A DNA stretch of 28,276 bases, from the NCBI GenBank assembly GCA_035651635.1, contig DASRFK010000316.1, forward strand, positions 1-28,276, in the 5' to 3' direction. The position numbers were made by a program, and so were the translations under genes. How positions within the stretch are numbered: position 1 is the first letter of the stretch; each line of letters begins with the position of its first letter. Origin of the DNA: JANXQE01 sp035651635 (lineage in GTDB: Bacteria > Verrucomicrobiota > Verrucomicrobiia > Limisphaerales > UBA8199). Below the pieces are notes generated by a model that worked only from the letters and a program-made list of their open reading frames with translations, made no database searches and had not been told where the DNA came from. Shown here piece after piece: positions 13,344-21,349 of the stretch.

Positions 13344-14492
13344 TTAAAACATTCCAGGCACAAAACGCCGAACCCGTCGTTCGTAGGCGTTGTATTCGGG
13401 GAACTTTTGTCGGAGCCAACCTTCCTCCACCTTCGCCTTTGCGTAGAAAAATGGAAGCATAAGGAGGGCCACCATCAATGCGACCAAACTACCCCAAGTT
13501 AGCGCCCAACCGGCACAAACTAAAATCACGCTCGTATAAAGCGGGTGTCGCACGTAGGCGTAGATCCCGTGTTGAATAAACCGGGACTGCTCACCGGGTT
13601 TGGGGAAGGCAGTGCGGTTACCTTTGAGTGCCGCGACTCCGGCGAGACCGAAGAAGGCGCCGGCGGCGATAAGAAGTCCGCCTGCGAGCAACAGAGCCAG
13701 TTGGACCCTTGCTCCGGGGAAAACCATCGCAAGCACAATTACGCCTATCATAAGCGCGCTTTGGCCAAGCACCCATAGGCCGCCCCTCTCGACAAATGCA
13801 GAGCTCGCCCAATTGCACTGCAGCCTCCAGGCAACCCAACTCAAGGCAATCGTTCCCAGCCCGGTCGCCGTCGCTGCAGGTTTACCGATCACCGAGAGGA
13901 CGGTCGTGGCCGCCACGCCAAAAAGAAAGAGCAGCGGCACCCAGGGCCAACCAATAACGCTCAAAGCGGGTCCCACGCGAATACGGAGTCGCACGAGACC
14001 CAGCACGGTAGCCGCCGTGCTCAGACCGAGAGTAAAGCCGATGTAGGTTAGAAACCATTCGAAGCTCGCGCTCCAAAGCATGGCCAATGCAACTGTCGAC
14101 TGCAAAGAAATGGCTCCTCGGGGCGGTTGGTTTCCCATGGTCAACCTGCGGGGCAGATAGCCGTCCGCGGCCATCCTGGCATAGACGCGAGGACCAGCCA
14201 TAATCTGCGCAGAAACTGAGCTGATGAGGACCAGAGCGACGAGCGAAGTGATGGCCTTGGCCCAGGTGGGTCCTCCCAGCGCCCCGGCCGCAATGCGTCC
14301 GACATCGGGTTGGCCTGCCAGTTCTTGAATGGGTGCCGAATAAACGAAAACGGAGTTGACCAGCAGGTAAAGCAGAGTGACCAGCAGGGTCCCAACCAAC
14401 ATGGCTCGCGGTAGGTTGCGTTCCGGTTCGTGGACTTCGCTGGCGACGTAAACCGCGGCATTCCATCCTGAGTAGCTAAACGAGACCCACAT
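13344..14492 (-). CDS. APC transporter C-terminal half fused to an isoprenylcysteine-methyltransferase-like domain
   Basis: A 382-residue membrane protein, beginning at the ATG at 14492 that overlaps the previous stop as TAATG. Residues 1 to about 215 are the second half of an amino acid-polyamine-organocation transporter: MWVSFSYSGWNAAVYVASEV and EPERNLPRAMLVGTLL (helices 6-7), GPRVYARMAADGYLP, then helices 8-12. After WRLQCNWASS a second domain of about 165 residues has the ICMT/PEMT signature: GIYAYVRHPLYTSVIL, then KVEEGWLRQKFPEYNAYERR and a terminal RFVPGMF. Such domains methylate small lipophilic or thiol substrates in membranes. The transporter's first half is in another frame just upstream, so these are probably one gene with a missing base (see about 14497). 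Confidence 0.83.
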   Translation of the reverse strand: MWVSFSYSGWNAAVYVASEVHEPERNLPRAMLVGTLLVTLLYLLVNSVFVYSAPIQELAGQPDVGRIAAGALGGPTWAKAITSLVALVLISSVSAQIMAGPRVYARMAADGYLPRRLTMGNQPPRGAISLQSTVALAMLWSASFEWFLTYIGFTLGLSTAATVLGLVRLRIRVGPALSVIGWPWVPLLFLFGVAATTVLSVIGKPAATATGLGTIALSWVAWRLQCNWASSAFVERGGLWVLGQSALMIGVIVLAMVFPGARVQLALLLAGGLLIAAGAFFGLAGVAALKGNRTAFPKPGEQSRFIQHGIYAYVRHPLYTSVILVCAGWALTWGSLVALMVALLMLPFFYAKAKVEEGWLRQKFPEYNAYERRVRRFVPGMF

Positions 14493-15070
14493 TAAGCCCA
14501 GGTCGAAACATGCAGCTGCTTTGCAGACGGTGAAGGAGAAACGTTCAGGCGCGTCAGGGCCATTCCGACAAACACGGTCAGAAGCGCCAACTTCAACAGC
14601 ACCGCAAGGTTCTGGATCCACGCCCCACGCCGCACATTCACTGCATGGACCAGGGACAGGACCAGGATCAAAATGGTCCCGCTCAGCCGTGGAGGACATC
14701 CTGGCCACCACGCCTTGCTATACTCACCAAAGGCGTACGCCGCGAAGGCGAGGGGCGCCGAAAACCCCGCGAGGAACGAAATCCAGCCGGCAACATAGCC
14801 AACAGACGGGTGGAGCGTCCGGGACAGAAACAGATATTCCCCTCCAGATTCCGGTATGTGACGGACCAGAGCACCATAGCTTAAAGCACCCAAGCAGGAC
14901 AGGAGCCCACCGCCAGCCCAGACCAAAAGCACATGTTCGGGCGTCTTTAGATCGGCGAGAAGAAAGCCGCTCGTGGTAAACACTCCCGTGCCGATCATGC
15001 TTGCGACCACCAGCGCGGTGGCGCTGCAAAAACCAAGCGGACGACTACTGGAATCTCCCGTGCGTGGCAT
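14492..15070 (-). CDS. APC-superfamily amino acid permease, N-terminal half
   Basis: A 192-residue piece holding helices 1-5 of an amino acid/polyamine transporter. FCSATALVVASMIGTGVFTT is the unwound helix-1 substrate motif (G-S/T-G-I-F type), followed by VWAGGGLLSCLGALSYGALV and HIPESGGEYLFLSRTLHP (helix 2 and loop), VGYVAGWISFLAGFSAPLAF (helix 3) and two further helices. The ATG at 15070 fits the family start. It stops at TAA 14494-14492 exactly where helix 6 should begin, and the next gene supplies helices 6-12, with TAATG coupling. One extra base, for example in the GGG at 14497-14499, would join them into a protein of about 575 residues. Split-gene translation by coupling is possible but less likely. 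Confidence 0.82.
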   Translation of the reverse strand: MPRTGDSSSRPLGFCSATALVVASMIGTGVFTTSGFLLADLKTPEHVLLVWAGGGLLSCLGALSYGALVRHIPESGGEYLFLSRTLHPSVGYVAGWISFLAGFSAPLAFAAYAFGEYSKAWWPGCPPRLSGTILILVLSLVHAVNVRRGAWIQNLAVLLKLALLTVFVGMALTRLNVSPSPSAKQLHVSTWA

Positions 15071-15211
15071 GAAGCCAAAGCCCACAATCAAAGGAGACTT
15101 GCGCGACACTAGTTTCACTCTCCTTGATTCTCGGTCAGGCCTGGCTACCATCCAGTCCCTTCGTGGTCCACACCCACGCCCACAACTGAATTGTTCGGAA
15201 CGGATGAACTA

Positions 15212-15429
15212 CTACTTTTTCTTTTTCGCAGCGGACTTCCCTCTACTGATTTTGGCAGTCTTTTTGGTTGTTTTTGTTTTGGCTGAATTTTTTCATGCAA
15301 GGCGATATTGCCGATAAAATCACTCGCCTCAATCACAAACAAAGGCACCAAAGAAAAATCCTTCCAGCAGAATTTCCGTTTAACCTGACGGGGCGGCGGA
15401 TAGATTTCTTCGATACTTCGCTTACGCAT
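15212..15429 (-). CDS. Small hypothetical protein with lysine-rich tail, interrupted by a one-base frameshift
   Basis: Not recognised. The N-terminal 47 codons encode MRKRSIEEIYPPPRQVKRKF, CWKDFSLVPL, FVIEASDFIG and NIALHEK, with unforced protein-like composition. In the present frame the reading continues to 15145 with an unlikely tail. If the six-A run (six T's at about 15288-15293 on the plus strand) had one more base, it would instead end in a K/T/A-rich tail (NSAKTKTTKKTAKISRGK then SAAKKKK) with TAG at 15214-15212, total 72 residues. Lysine-rich tails of this kind are common in nucleic-acid-binding or ribosome-associated proteins. Function is unknown. Confidence 0.5.
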
Positions 15430-15528
15430 GCACGGACTGGCCTCACAGTTGGATGCGGTTCGTGGCCTGCCTCGTACAGGACAGCGAAGGCTGCCACAGT
15501 CGTGATCCCGGCTGGAAAAGGTGAGAAC

Positions 15529-15542
15529 GAGCGTTTTCGCTC
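15529..15542. other. Short perfect hairpin downstream of prc
   Basis: GAGCG-TTTT-CGCTC is a five-base stem with a four-base loop, 18 bases past the prc stop. On the minus strand it is not followed by a clear T-run, so it is at best a weak 3'-end or processing hairpin. The rest of the gap between prc and the small gene shows nothing recognisable. Confidence 0.3.
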
Positions 15543-15560
15543 TCAGAGCTGTCCCTGGAC

Positions 15561-17741
15561 TCAGCGTTGAGTAATTACTGCGGCGGGCGCAGATAAATCA
15601 ATGTAATCGGCCAGAATATTCTCGGTTTCCCGCAGCTCAATGTTTGCAGCGAACGACGATTCGTCGTCAGCGGGCGTTGGCTCGGCCGCGAGGCTTTTCT
15701 TTACGATCGGCATCATGGCGTTGGACGCTCCTGGCAATCCGGGAAAGGCTGAGTTCTGCACAGTGATTTCGTAGGTGGGCGGTTCGGTCTTGTGACTAGC
15801 CAACCGTTCACGCATGAGTGCATCTGCCCGGGCCTGCTCTCGCATGTTCTCCCTTCGGCGCTGGGCTTCGTTTAGAGAAACCGATTTCGTTGCGAGATTT
15901 TTCCTGGTCTGCTCAACCTCAGCTCGCAGCCATACAAAATCCGCCTCGTTGCTAAGACGGGCGGTAGATTGGGCGCGCAGGAACTTCACATAAGGCCACA
16001 CACGATTGAGGGAATCATGCTGCAGTATGGACACCGCGTCCCACTCCAGAGGGTCCTTCATGGCCGCCTCGGCGATGTCGCGGACGTCCGTCAAGGAGGG
16101 CAGCACGAGGTCTGGCTTGACGCCGCGCATTTGGGTGGACGCGCCATCGGGTCGGTAAAACTTGCGTATAGTGACTTTCAGTGCACCAGGGTCGATGAGA
16201 TGAGAGAGGCCATTGCGCTCAAAAATCGGTCTGAGGGGTATGATCTCCTGCACCGTGCCTTTGCCGAAGGTCGAAGAGTCTCCCACAATCAGCGCCCGTC
16301 CATAATCTTTAAGCGCACCTGCCAGAATCTCTGATGCGGAGGCGCTGAGCCGGCTTGTTAACACCACGAGCGGGCCGTCGTAGGCGACTGTTCCCTCTTC
16401 GTGCCCGCCTACGTCCACTCTTCCGTATGGGTCCCGAGTCTGAACCACGGGTCCTTTCCGAATAAACAATCCGGTCAGCGTAATAGCCTCTTCGAGAGAG
16501 CCTCCACCATTATGCCGCAGATCGAGAATGACGCCCTGAACGTGTTCTGCTTTTAGTTTAGTTATCAGTCGGGCGACATCTTCGGTGGCTGATTCGTGCG
16601 AACCGCCTTTCGCTCCTTTCATGCTCGCGTAGAACGATGGCAGGTCAATCACGCCAACGCGCCGAGTCGCATTACCGCCTCGAGGCAAGTCCACGATGCG
16701 CGCCCTGGCCCGCTCGTCTTCGAGTTTGATTTCGTCGCGAATCAGCGAAACTGTCTTGCGGGTGGACGGATCCGCGCCCGAAGGGATGAGAGTAAGCTTT
16801 ACCGTTGTGCCTTTGGGCCCGCGAATCAGTTCGACCGCCTGCGAAAGCGGCAGGTCCATCACGTCCACCGGCTCTCCGTCACTCTGAGCCACGGCCACAA
16901 TGCGGTCGCCGGGGTTGACCAGGCCGCTACGCGCCGCAGGGCCGCCCGGCATCACCTCGCTGACTTTGCAGTAACCGTCCTCCACTCGCATCGTCGCGCC
17001 AACGCCGAAGAGCGAGAGATTCATCTCCATGGACAAGCTTTCCATCTGCTGGTGCCCAAGATAATCCGAATGCGGATCATAAACGTGAGCCAATGCGTTG
17101 AGATAAAGTTCCACCACTGAGTCACTATTAAACTTCGACATCGTCTGCTGGAAGCGCGTGTAACGGTGCGAGAGTGTAGTTCTAATCTCTTCCGGTTTCT
17201 TGTCCGCCAGCTTTTCTTGCAAGAACTCGAAACGCACATGTTGTCGCCATAAATGCTGCGCCTCAGCTAGGTTGCGTGGACGTGGGGCGTGCTCGCGCTC
17301 GAGTTGGTATTGGTCATGACCGCTGAAATCAAACGTCTCAGAACTCAGCAGATTTGTGACGTAGCTCACCTGTTGGTTGAGGCGTTCCAGATAGCGCGCA
17401 AAAATGACGTGCGCAGGGCGGGTGTCGCCCGATTGGCGGGTCAGTTGCGCAAGCTGCGGACGGAAGATGTCGAAATTGTCGAGGTCGGATTGAAGGAAAA
17501 GGAGGTGCGCGCTGTCGAGAGTGTCAAGGTAACGGTCGAGAAACTTGGCCGCCAGTTCATCATCCAGGCGGTGATGGGAAAATTGCGAACTTTCCAGCAG
17601 TCGCGCGGTGAGGCGGGTGATGTTGGCCTCTTCCGACCCGGCGTCGGACACGCGTGTGCCGATGCCAGCAGCAGTGAGGGCAAAGGCGAGCGTTGACAAA
17701 CCAAAGGTGAACAGAATCCTGTGCCGAAATCTCACCTTCAT
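15561..17741 (-). CDS. prc: Periplasmic tail-specific (carboxy-terminal processing) protease Prc/Tsp
   Basis: A 726-residue S41-family serine protease that degrades periplasmic proteins from their C-termini. The ATG at 17741 gives a signal peptide (RILFTFGLSTLAFALTAAGI). The N-terminal Tsp-type domain runs to about residue 235; the PDZ domain (about 243-320) has FGVGATMRVEDGYCKVSEVM and GLVNPGDRIVAVAQ; the protease core has GVIDLPSFY and GVILDLRHNGGGSLEEAI. The catalytic dyad is Ser468 (RLSASASEILAG) and Lys494 (STFGKGTVQ), spaced as in E. coli Prc (one residue longer). A charged C-terminal tail of over 100 residues follows. The upstream lipoprotein gene ends 1 base before this ATG, so the two are co-translated; in E. 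coli, Prc works with lipoprotein NlpI, an analogy only. Confidence 0.95.
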   Translation of the reverse strand: MKVRFRHRILFTFGLSTLAFALTAAGIGTRVSDAGSEEANITRLTARLLESSQFSHHRLDDELAAKFLDRYLDTLDSAHLLFLQSDLDNFDIFRPQLAQLTRQSGDTRPAHVIFARYLERLNQQVSYVTNLLSSETFDFSGHDQYQLEREHAPRPRNLAEAQHLWRQHVRFEFLQEKLADKKPEEIRTTLSHRYTRFQQTMSKFNSDSVVELYLNALAHVYDPHSDYLGHQQMESLSMEMNLSLFGVGATMRVEDGYCKVSEVMPGGPAARSGLVNPGDRIVAVAQSDGEPVDVMDLPLSQAVELIRGPKGTTVKLTLIPSGADPSTRKTVSLIRDEIKLEDERARARIVDLPRGGNATRRVGVIDLPSFYASMKGAKGGSHESATEDVARLITKLKAEHVQGVILDLRHNGGGSLEEAITLTGLFIRKGPVVQTRDPYGRVDVGGHEEGTVAYDGPLVVLTSRLSASASEILAGALKDYGRALIVGDSSTFGKGTVQEIIPLRPIFERNGLSHLIDPGALKVTIRKFYRPDGASTQMRGVKPDLVLPSLTDVRDIAEAAMKDPLEWDAVSILQHDSLNRVWPYVKFLRAQSTARLSNEADFVWLRAEVEQTRKNLATKSVSLNEAQRRRENMREQARADALMRERLASHKTEPPTYEITVQNSAFPGLPGASNAMMPIVKKSLAAEPTPADDESSFAANIELRETENILADYIDLSAPAAVITQR

Positions 17742-17742
17742 A

Positions 17743-18276
17743 TTAATTCGCTGATTCTCTAGCTTTCCAACCAACAATCCTGCCGTCGGGGAGGCAAACG
17801 GAGTTGCTCACATTCAGCTGTTGAAGGGAATCCCTCGCGCGCGCCTCAAGCCAGACTTTAGTGGTCCGCCAGGGTTCGATGACCACCGGGACAAAAATTT
17901 GACCATACCGATCATCATTGGCTCTGATTTTGTATCGACCGGCCGGCAACTGCACCAGTGCGGGAGCCTCATCCTGAGGCCCCAGCGAGTTTTCCACCTT
18001 CTCAAACACGCTCCCATCGGTTTTATAGATGGAATAATCAGTATGCGGGCGGTACTTCTCGCGACCAATGGCGTGGCGCGTGTCAGGGGCCGAAAATACC
18101 TTCAAAAATCCCTCCGCGTGGGGCGCTATCGACCCGAATGACACGCCGGCGCTAGCCGGGCCGACCGTCTGAACCACTAATGGCTGTGGACTCCGACAGG
18201 AAACGCAGAGCGGAAGCAGGCACAATCCTACGCAGATGCAAGAGGCACGGGCACTTCGTTTGTTTTTGGATTTCAT
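17743..18276 (-). CDS. Small probable lipoprotein, unknown function
   Basis: A 177-residue protein starting MKSKNKRSARASCICVGLCL, with a hydrophobic stretch ending LCVSC, a near-lipobox with cysteine at +1. The remainder is mostly beta: VGPASAGVSFGSIAPHAEGF, FSAPDTRHAIGREKYRPHTD, LVQLPAGRYKIRANDDRYGQ and WRTTKVWLEA. The LPAGxYxIRA segment resembles small carboxypeptidase-regulatory-like or PEGA-like beta sandwiches, but I would not assign a family. The frame ends 1 base before the prc start, and the histidine kinase gene ends 25 bases upstream, so kinase-lipoprotein-prc may form one transcript. A role as Prc adaptor is speculation from adjacency. Confidence 0.72.
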   Translation of the reverse strand: MKSKNKRSARASCICVGLCLLPLCVSCRSPQPLVVQTVGPASAGVSFGSIAPHAEGFLKVFSAPDTRHAIGREKYRPHTDYSIYKTDGSVFEKVENSLGPQDEAPALVQLPAGRYKIRANDDRYGQIFVPVVIEPWRTTKVWLEARARDSLQQLNVSNSVCLPDGRIVGWKARESAN

Positions 18277-18301
18277 AGGTTCGTTGCTATTTCTGACGCG
18301 C

Positions 18302-19495
18302 TCATTGCTGAGCCCTTGTGCCGGCCGGGAGCTCGAGCCAAAACCGGCTCCCAGCACCTGGCTGAGACTCGACCCCGACCTGTCCCCCCATCCGCCGAAC
18401 GCCCTGCATCACGATGGCCAGCCCAATGCCGGTGCCATGGGTATGTTCTCCCAGAGGCAGGATTTCGAACGCGTCGAAAATCTTTTCGTGAAACTTGGGG
18501 TCGATTCCGATGCCGTTATCGCTCACCCACAAACGGACCCGTGAGTCTCGCGGTTCGGACCAGACCTGCACACGGGGGACGGTGCCGGGCGAGACGAACT
18601 TCATCGCGTTCTCCAGGAGATTGGCGACCACCGCCTCGAGCACAAATTCGTTTGCCAGCACCCAGGGCAGCGGACCAATAACCTGAACCTCGGCACCCCG
18701 GGCCCGGACTTCGTAGTTCAGGCCGAACAGTGCTTTTCCAACCACCTTGTCCAAGCTGACCTGTTCCAGGCTCAGCTCGGCATGCTGCAGTCGGCCGTAG
18801 TCCAGCAAGCCTTGGATGAGCAGGTCCATCCGCTTGGCAGCAATTGAGATGTGCCGGGAATAGTCCTTCGCGCGTGTGTCCAGATTGGACGCGCATTCGC
18901 TCACCAATAATGACGCATAGCCTTCCATGGCCCTCAGCGGGGCACGCAGGTTGTGCGCTATGAAATAAAGCAGGTTCTTGAGCGCTTCCACGGTGTCGGC
19001 CAATTTGGCGGTTTGTTGGCCAACGCGGCGTTCCAGGTTTTGGGCATGATGGCGCAGTTGGATTTCGGCCTCCAACAGAAGCCTTTCAGAGCTTGTGCGA
19101 CGCTCCACTTCCTTCTTTAGATTCTCGACCATCGCCTCGGTGCGCTGCTTCGAGCGATGAAGCACCTCGATGAGGCCAACACCGAGGGAGGCCGTAAAGA
19201 CGTACCTCACGAAACGAACGATCTCGACAGGTTGATCTATTGCATTGGACTGAACAAAGATGGAATCGGCAAGAAGAAGGCCGACGAGCAGGGCAGCCAT
19301 GCCGCAAACGGCCCCGCCGTACCAGGCCGCGATCAAAGCCGCGGCGATGAACAGCATGAAAGGAAGCTCCGCCCCGAGCAGTGGCGTGAGTAAATACCTA
19401 ACGAAGAACGCCAGGATAACGCACAGCGCCGCCACCGTATATCGTCGCCAGAGCGGCACTGCGGCCGCCGGATTGGACCTTCGGAAAGACGTCAT
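18302..19495 (-). CDS. Sensor histidine kinase with four-helix DUF4118-like membrane domain
   Basis: A 397-residue membrane kinase. Residues about 15-115 hold four closely packed helices (RYTVAALCVILAFFVRYLLT, FMLFIAAALIAAWYGGAVCG, MAALLVGLLLADSIFV and VRYVFTASLGVGLIEVL), the KdpD-like DUF4118 arrangement without a large periplasmic loop. A coiled coil (about 115-175) leads to the phosphoacceptor His181 in FIAHNLRAPLRAMEGYASLL, then the N box LLENAMKFV, G1 VSDNGIGIDP, F box IFDAFEIL and G2 GTGIGLAIV. It resembles phytochrome-like HisKA kinases (HDLRAPLR motif). The ATG at 19495 fits the domain start. No response regulator gene is in the window, so the partner is elsewhere. The region upstream lacks a gene for about 400 bases. 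Confidence 0.93.
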   Translation of the reverse strand: MTSFRRSNPAAAVPLWRRYTVAALCVILAFFVRYLLTPLLGAELPFMLFIAAALIAAWYGGAVCGMAALLVGLLLADSIFVQSNAIDQPVEIVRFVRYVFTASLGVGLIEVLHRSKQRTEAMVENLKKEVERRTSSERLLLEAEIQLRHHAQNLERRVGQQTAKLADTVEALKNLLYFIAHNLRAPLRAMEGYASLLVSECASNLDTRAKDYSRHISIAAKRMDLLIQGLLDYGRLQHAELSLEQVSLDKVVGKALFGLNYEVRARGAEVQVIGPLPWVLANEFVLEAVVANLLENAMKFVSPGTVPRVQVWSEPRDSRVRLWVSDNGIGIDPKFHEKIFDAFEILPLGEHTHGTGIGLAIVMQGVRRMGGQVGVESQPGAGSRFWLELPAGTRAQQ

Positions 19496-19898
19496 CTCGC
19501 CAGCCGAAGCAGCGCCGAAACAACCGATGTTCAGCTCGGTACCCCGATCTTCGCGCAATGTTTGCAGGGCACTCACGTTTTGGCTGCATTCGGGGCTGCA
19601 TCGTTCCAATCTGAAACGTCAGAGGGGCTGAACGACTGTACGCAACCGCAAGACCCGGATGTAGTTTGTCTGACGCACAGAACATACGATTCGTTCAGGA
19701 GAAAACCATTAATTCTGCATTAAATTTCTTTCATTAAAATTCAAAACGCCAGTAGTGGTTGGCGGCGGAGTTACCTTGGCCACGAGCCATCGGTGCTGAT
19801 TCGATAATTTATGTCACCTATTAGCGGAAGGCCGATTTCTGGATGATCACCAACTGGCAGCTCGCGACGCGACCAGCAAAGAACACCTCAGGCGTAAC
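19496..19898. other. Intergenic stretch between the retropepsin-like and kinase genes
   Basis: About 400 bases with no convincing coding frame. An A/T-rich patch at about 19700-19745 could hold the kinase promoter; TTGAAT and TTTAAT-like hexamers occur on the minus strand, but spacing is not convincing. A weak hairpin lies at 19747-19764. No tRNA or riboswitch-like structure is recognised. Confidence 0.5.
19747..19764 (-). terminator. Weak candidate intrinsic terminator after the retropepsin-like gene
   Basis: On the minus strand CGCCA and TGGCG pair around an 8-base loop, followed by TTTTGAATTTT. The stem is only five pairs, so termination efficiency is uncertain. It lies about 135 bases past the stop at 19899. 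Confidence 0.35.
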
Positions 19899-21254
19899 TC
19901 AGCGCAGAGTTTCCATGTGCTTTACCTCGGGCTCGTTGATCTCGACGCGCATTGAAGCGAAATCCACTATGAACAAGCCATGCTGCTCCAGGATGTCGCA
20001 CCCCAAATTGCCGACGAACCGCGCTGAATTTATCTGGGTCATTAACATTGAAGCGGAGCGAAGGGTGGCACGTGTCCCACCCAGGAGCACGGCTAAATCC
20101 GGTACCTCAACGGCATCATGTGTTTCCGCGCCTCCAGTTCCGCGGACTTCAGTTCTGGTCTTCTTCGCTCTGCTGACAATGTCTGGAAAGGCTCGGCCGA
20201 ATTCCGCGTAAATGTCGGTGTTGACCGCGCCGGTATCCAAAGAGAACAGGACTTCGCGTCCCTGGATCCCAACGAGCACGCCAGGACGGTCGTCGACCAT
20301 TGCCAGGTTGGGTTCCACAAGCTTGGAGTCCCCGGTATTGGCTCCAAAGCTGAACGTGCCCTGTTTAGACCAACGCATGCGACCCAGCGCGATCTGCACG
20401 GGCAAGCCGATGAGTCCGCGGCGGCCACGAGCCAGATCGCGCCAAGGTTCTCCCTCGTCCGGGAAAACTGCGAAAGTGACATCATGCAAGCGGAAGCCAC
20501 CGATGATGAGTTCGCTCGCGACAGCCAAACGATAAGCGGCTTTCTGGCTGGTGGAGGTGTTGGCAGTCCCACTGGCTTTGGCGAACCGAAGACCGAGTCG
20601 TGTAGCTTCCGATTGGCTTGTTGCCGAGAAACCGCCTCCGGTGTCGACGAAAAAATGGGCCTCGCGGTCATTGATTCGCACCGGGATAAACAATCCGCCA
20701 TCGTGCGCAACGGAGCTTGGCTCCGCCGTGACCGTAATTTGATCCGGCATTTCCAGCAATGGACCGAGAGCCTTCTGATTTGTCAGTGCTTCCTCGTCCT
20801 GTGGGAACGAGCGCACGTGCTTCTGCATGTTTGACGCCAATTTGCGATATTGGCCAGTTTCAACAAACAGATGACTCAACCAGCGATATGCGTCTCGCGC
20901 TTCAGTCGAGTTCGGCGAGGCGTTGATGATCTCTGATAGCAATTGCTCAGCTTCAGGCCGAAGGAATGCCGCGGCAACCGCGGCGCGATACAGCGCAGGT
21001 GAGGAAGCTGTGAGGCTGGCGCGCAGACCGAACCAGTCTTGCCTGGCGTAAAGGGCAGCCACCTGTTCTTGTGCAATTCTCTGATCGGCCTTTAAAGCCT
21101 GTGGAGCCGCAACAAATAGCAATGCTGCCGAGGCGATAATCCACAGCAAGTAGGCCTTCTCAGATAGAAATGGGTACTGCACGTATGCGCTCAAATCCGA
21201 CGGCACATTGTGGGTTTGGGGTGGTGATCTTCGGCGTCCGGTAAATAAACGCAT
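19899..21254 (-). CDS. Membrane-anchored two-lobed retropepsin-like aspartic protease
   Basis: A 451-residue protein. A signal or anchor helix (residues about 33-52, YLLWIIASAALLFVAAPQAL) is followed by a helical, TPR-like region (to about 165) and two retropepsin-like lobes. Lobe 1 has IPVRINDREAHFFVDTGGGF (Asp204) and ends GLIGLPVQIALGRMRW. Lobe 2 has VLFSLDTGAVNTD (Asp340) and ends FVGNLGCDILEQHGLFIVDF. Bacterial retropepsin-like proteases usually have one lobe and dimerise; here both lobes with DTG are in one chain, as in pepsin. I used the ATG at 21254; a TTG at 21293 with AGGCGG upstream would add 13 residues. Substrate unknown. Confidence 0.83.
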   Translation of the reverse strand: MRLFTGRRRSPPQTHNVPSDLSAYVQYPFLSEKAYLLWIIASAALLFVAAPQALKADQRIAQEQVAALYARQDWFGLRASLTASSPALYRAAVAAAFLRPEAEQLLSEIINASPNSTEARDAYRWLSHLFVETGQYRKLASNMQKHVRSFPQDEEALTNQKALGPLLEMPDQITVTAEPSSVAHDGGLFIPVRINDREAHFFVDTGGGFSATSQSEATRLGLRFAKASGTANTSTSQKAAYRLAVASELIIGGFRLHDVTFAVFPDEGEPWRDLARGRRGLIGLPVQIALGRMRWSKQGTFSFGANTGDSKLVEPNLAMVDDRPGVLVGIQGREVLFSLDTGAVNTDIYAEFGRAFPDIVSRAKKTRTEVRGTGGAETHDAVEVPDLAVLLGGTRATLRSASMLMTQINSARFVGNLGCDILEQHGLFIVDFASMRVEINEPEVKHMETLR

Positions 21255-21349
21255 ACAAAAAATACAAGCTTGGCTATTGAAATTAGGAATCAACGCCGCC
21301 TGGTTGAATCCAAAACTGTCCCGTCCCGTTCAATTGCTCGACCTAACAT

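Noticed and set aside
15145..15211. Extended 94-residue version of the small lysine-tailed gene
   Set aside because: The last part reads as a low-complexity shadow, while the alternate frame gives a compact Lys-rich tail and a stop at 15212.
20118..20834. Plus-strand open frame of 238 codons opposite the retropepsin-like gene
   Set aside because: The minus strand carries both DTG lobes; the plus-strand product has no family features.
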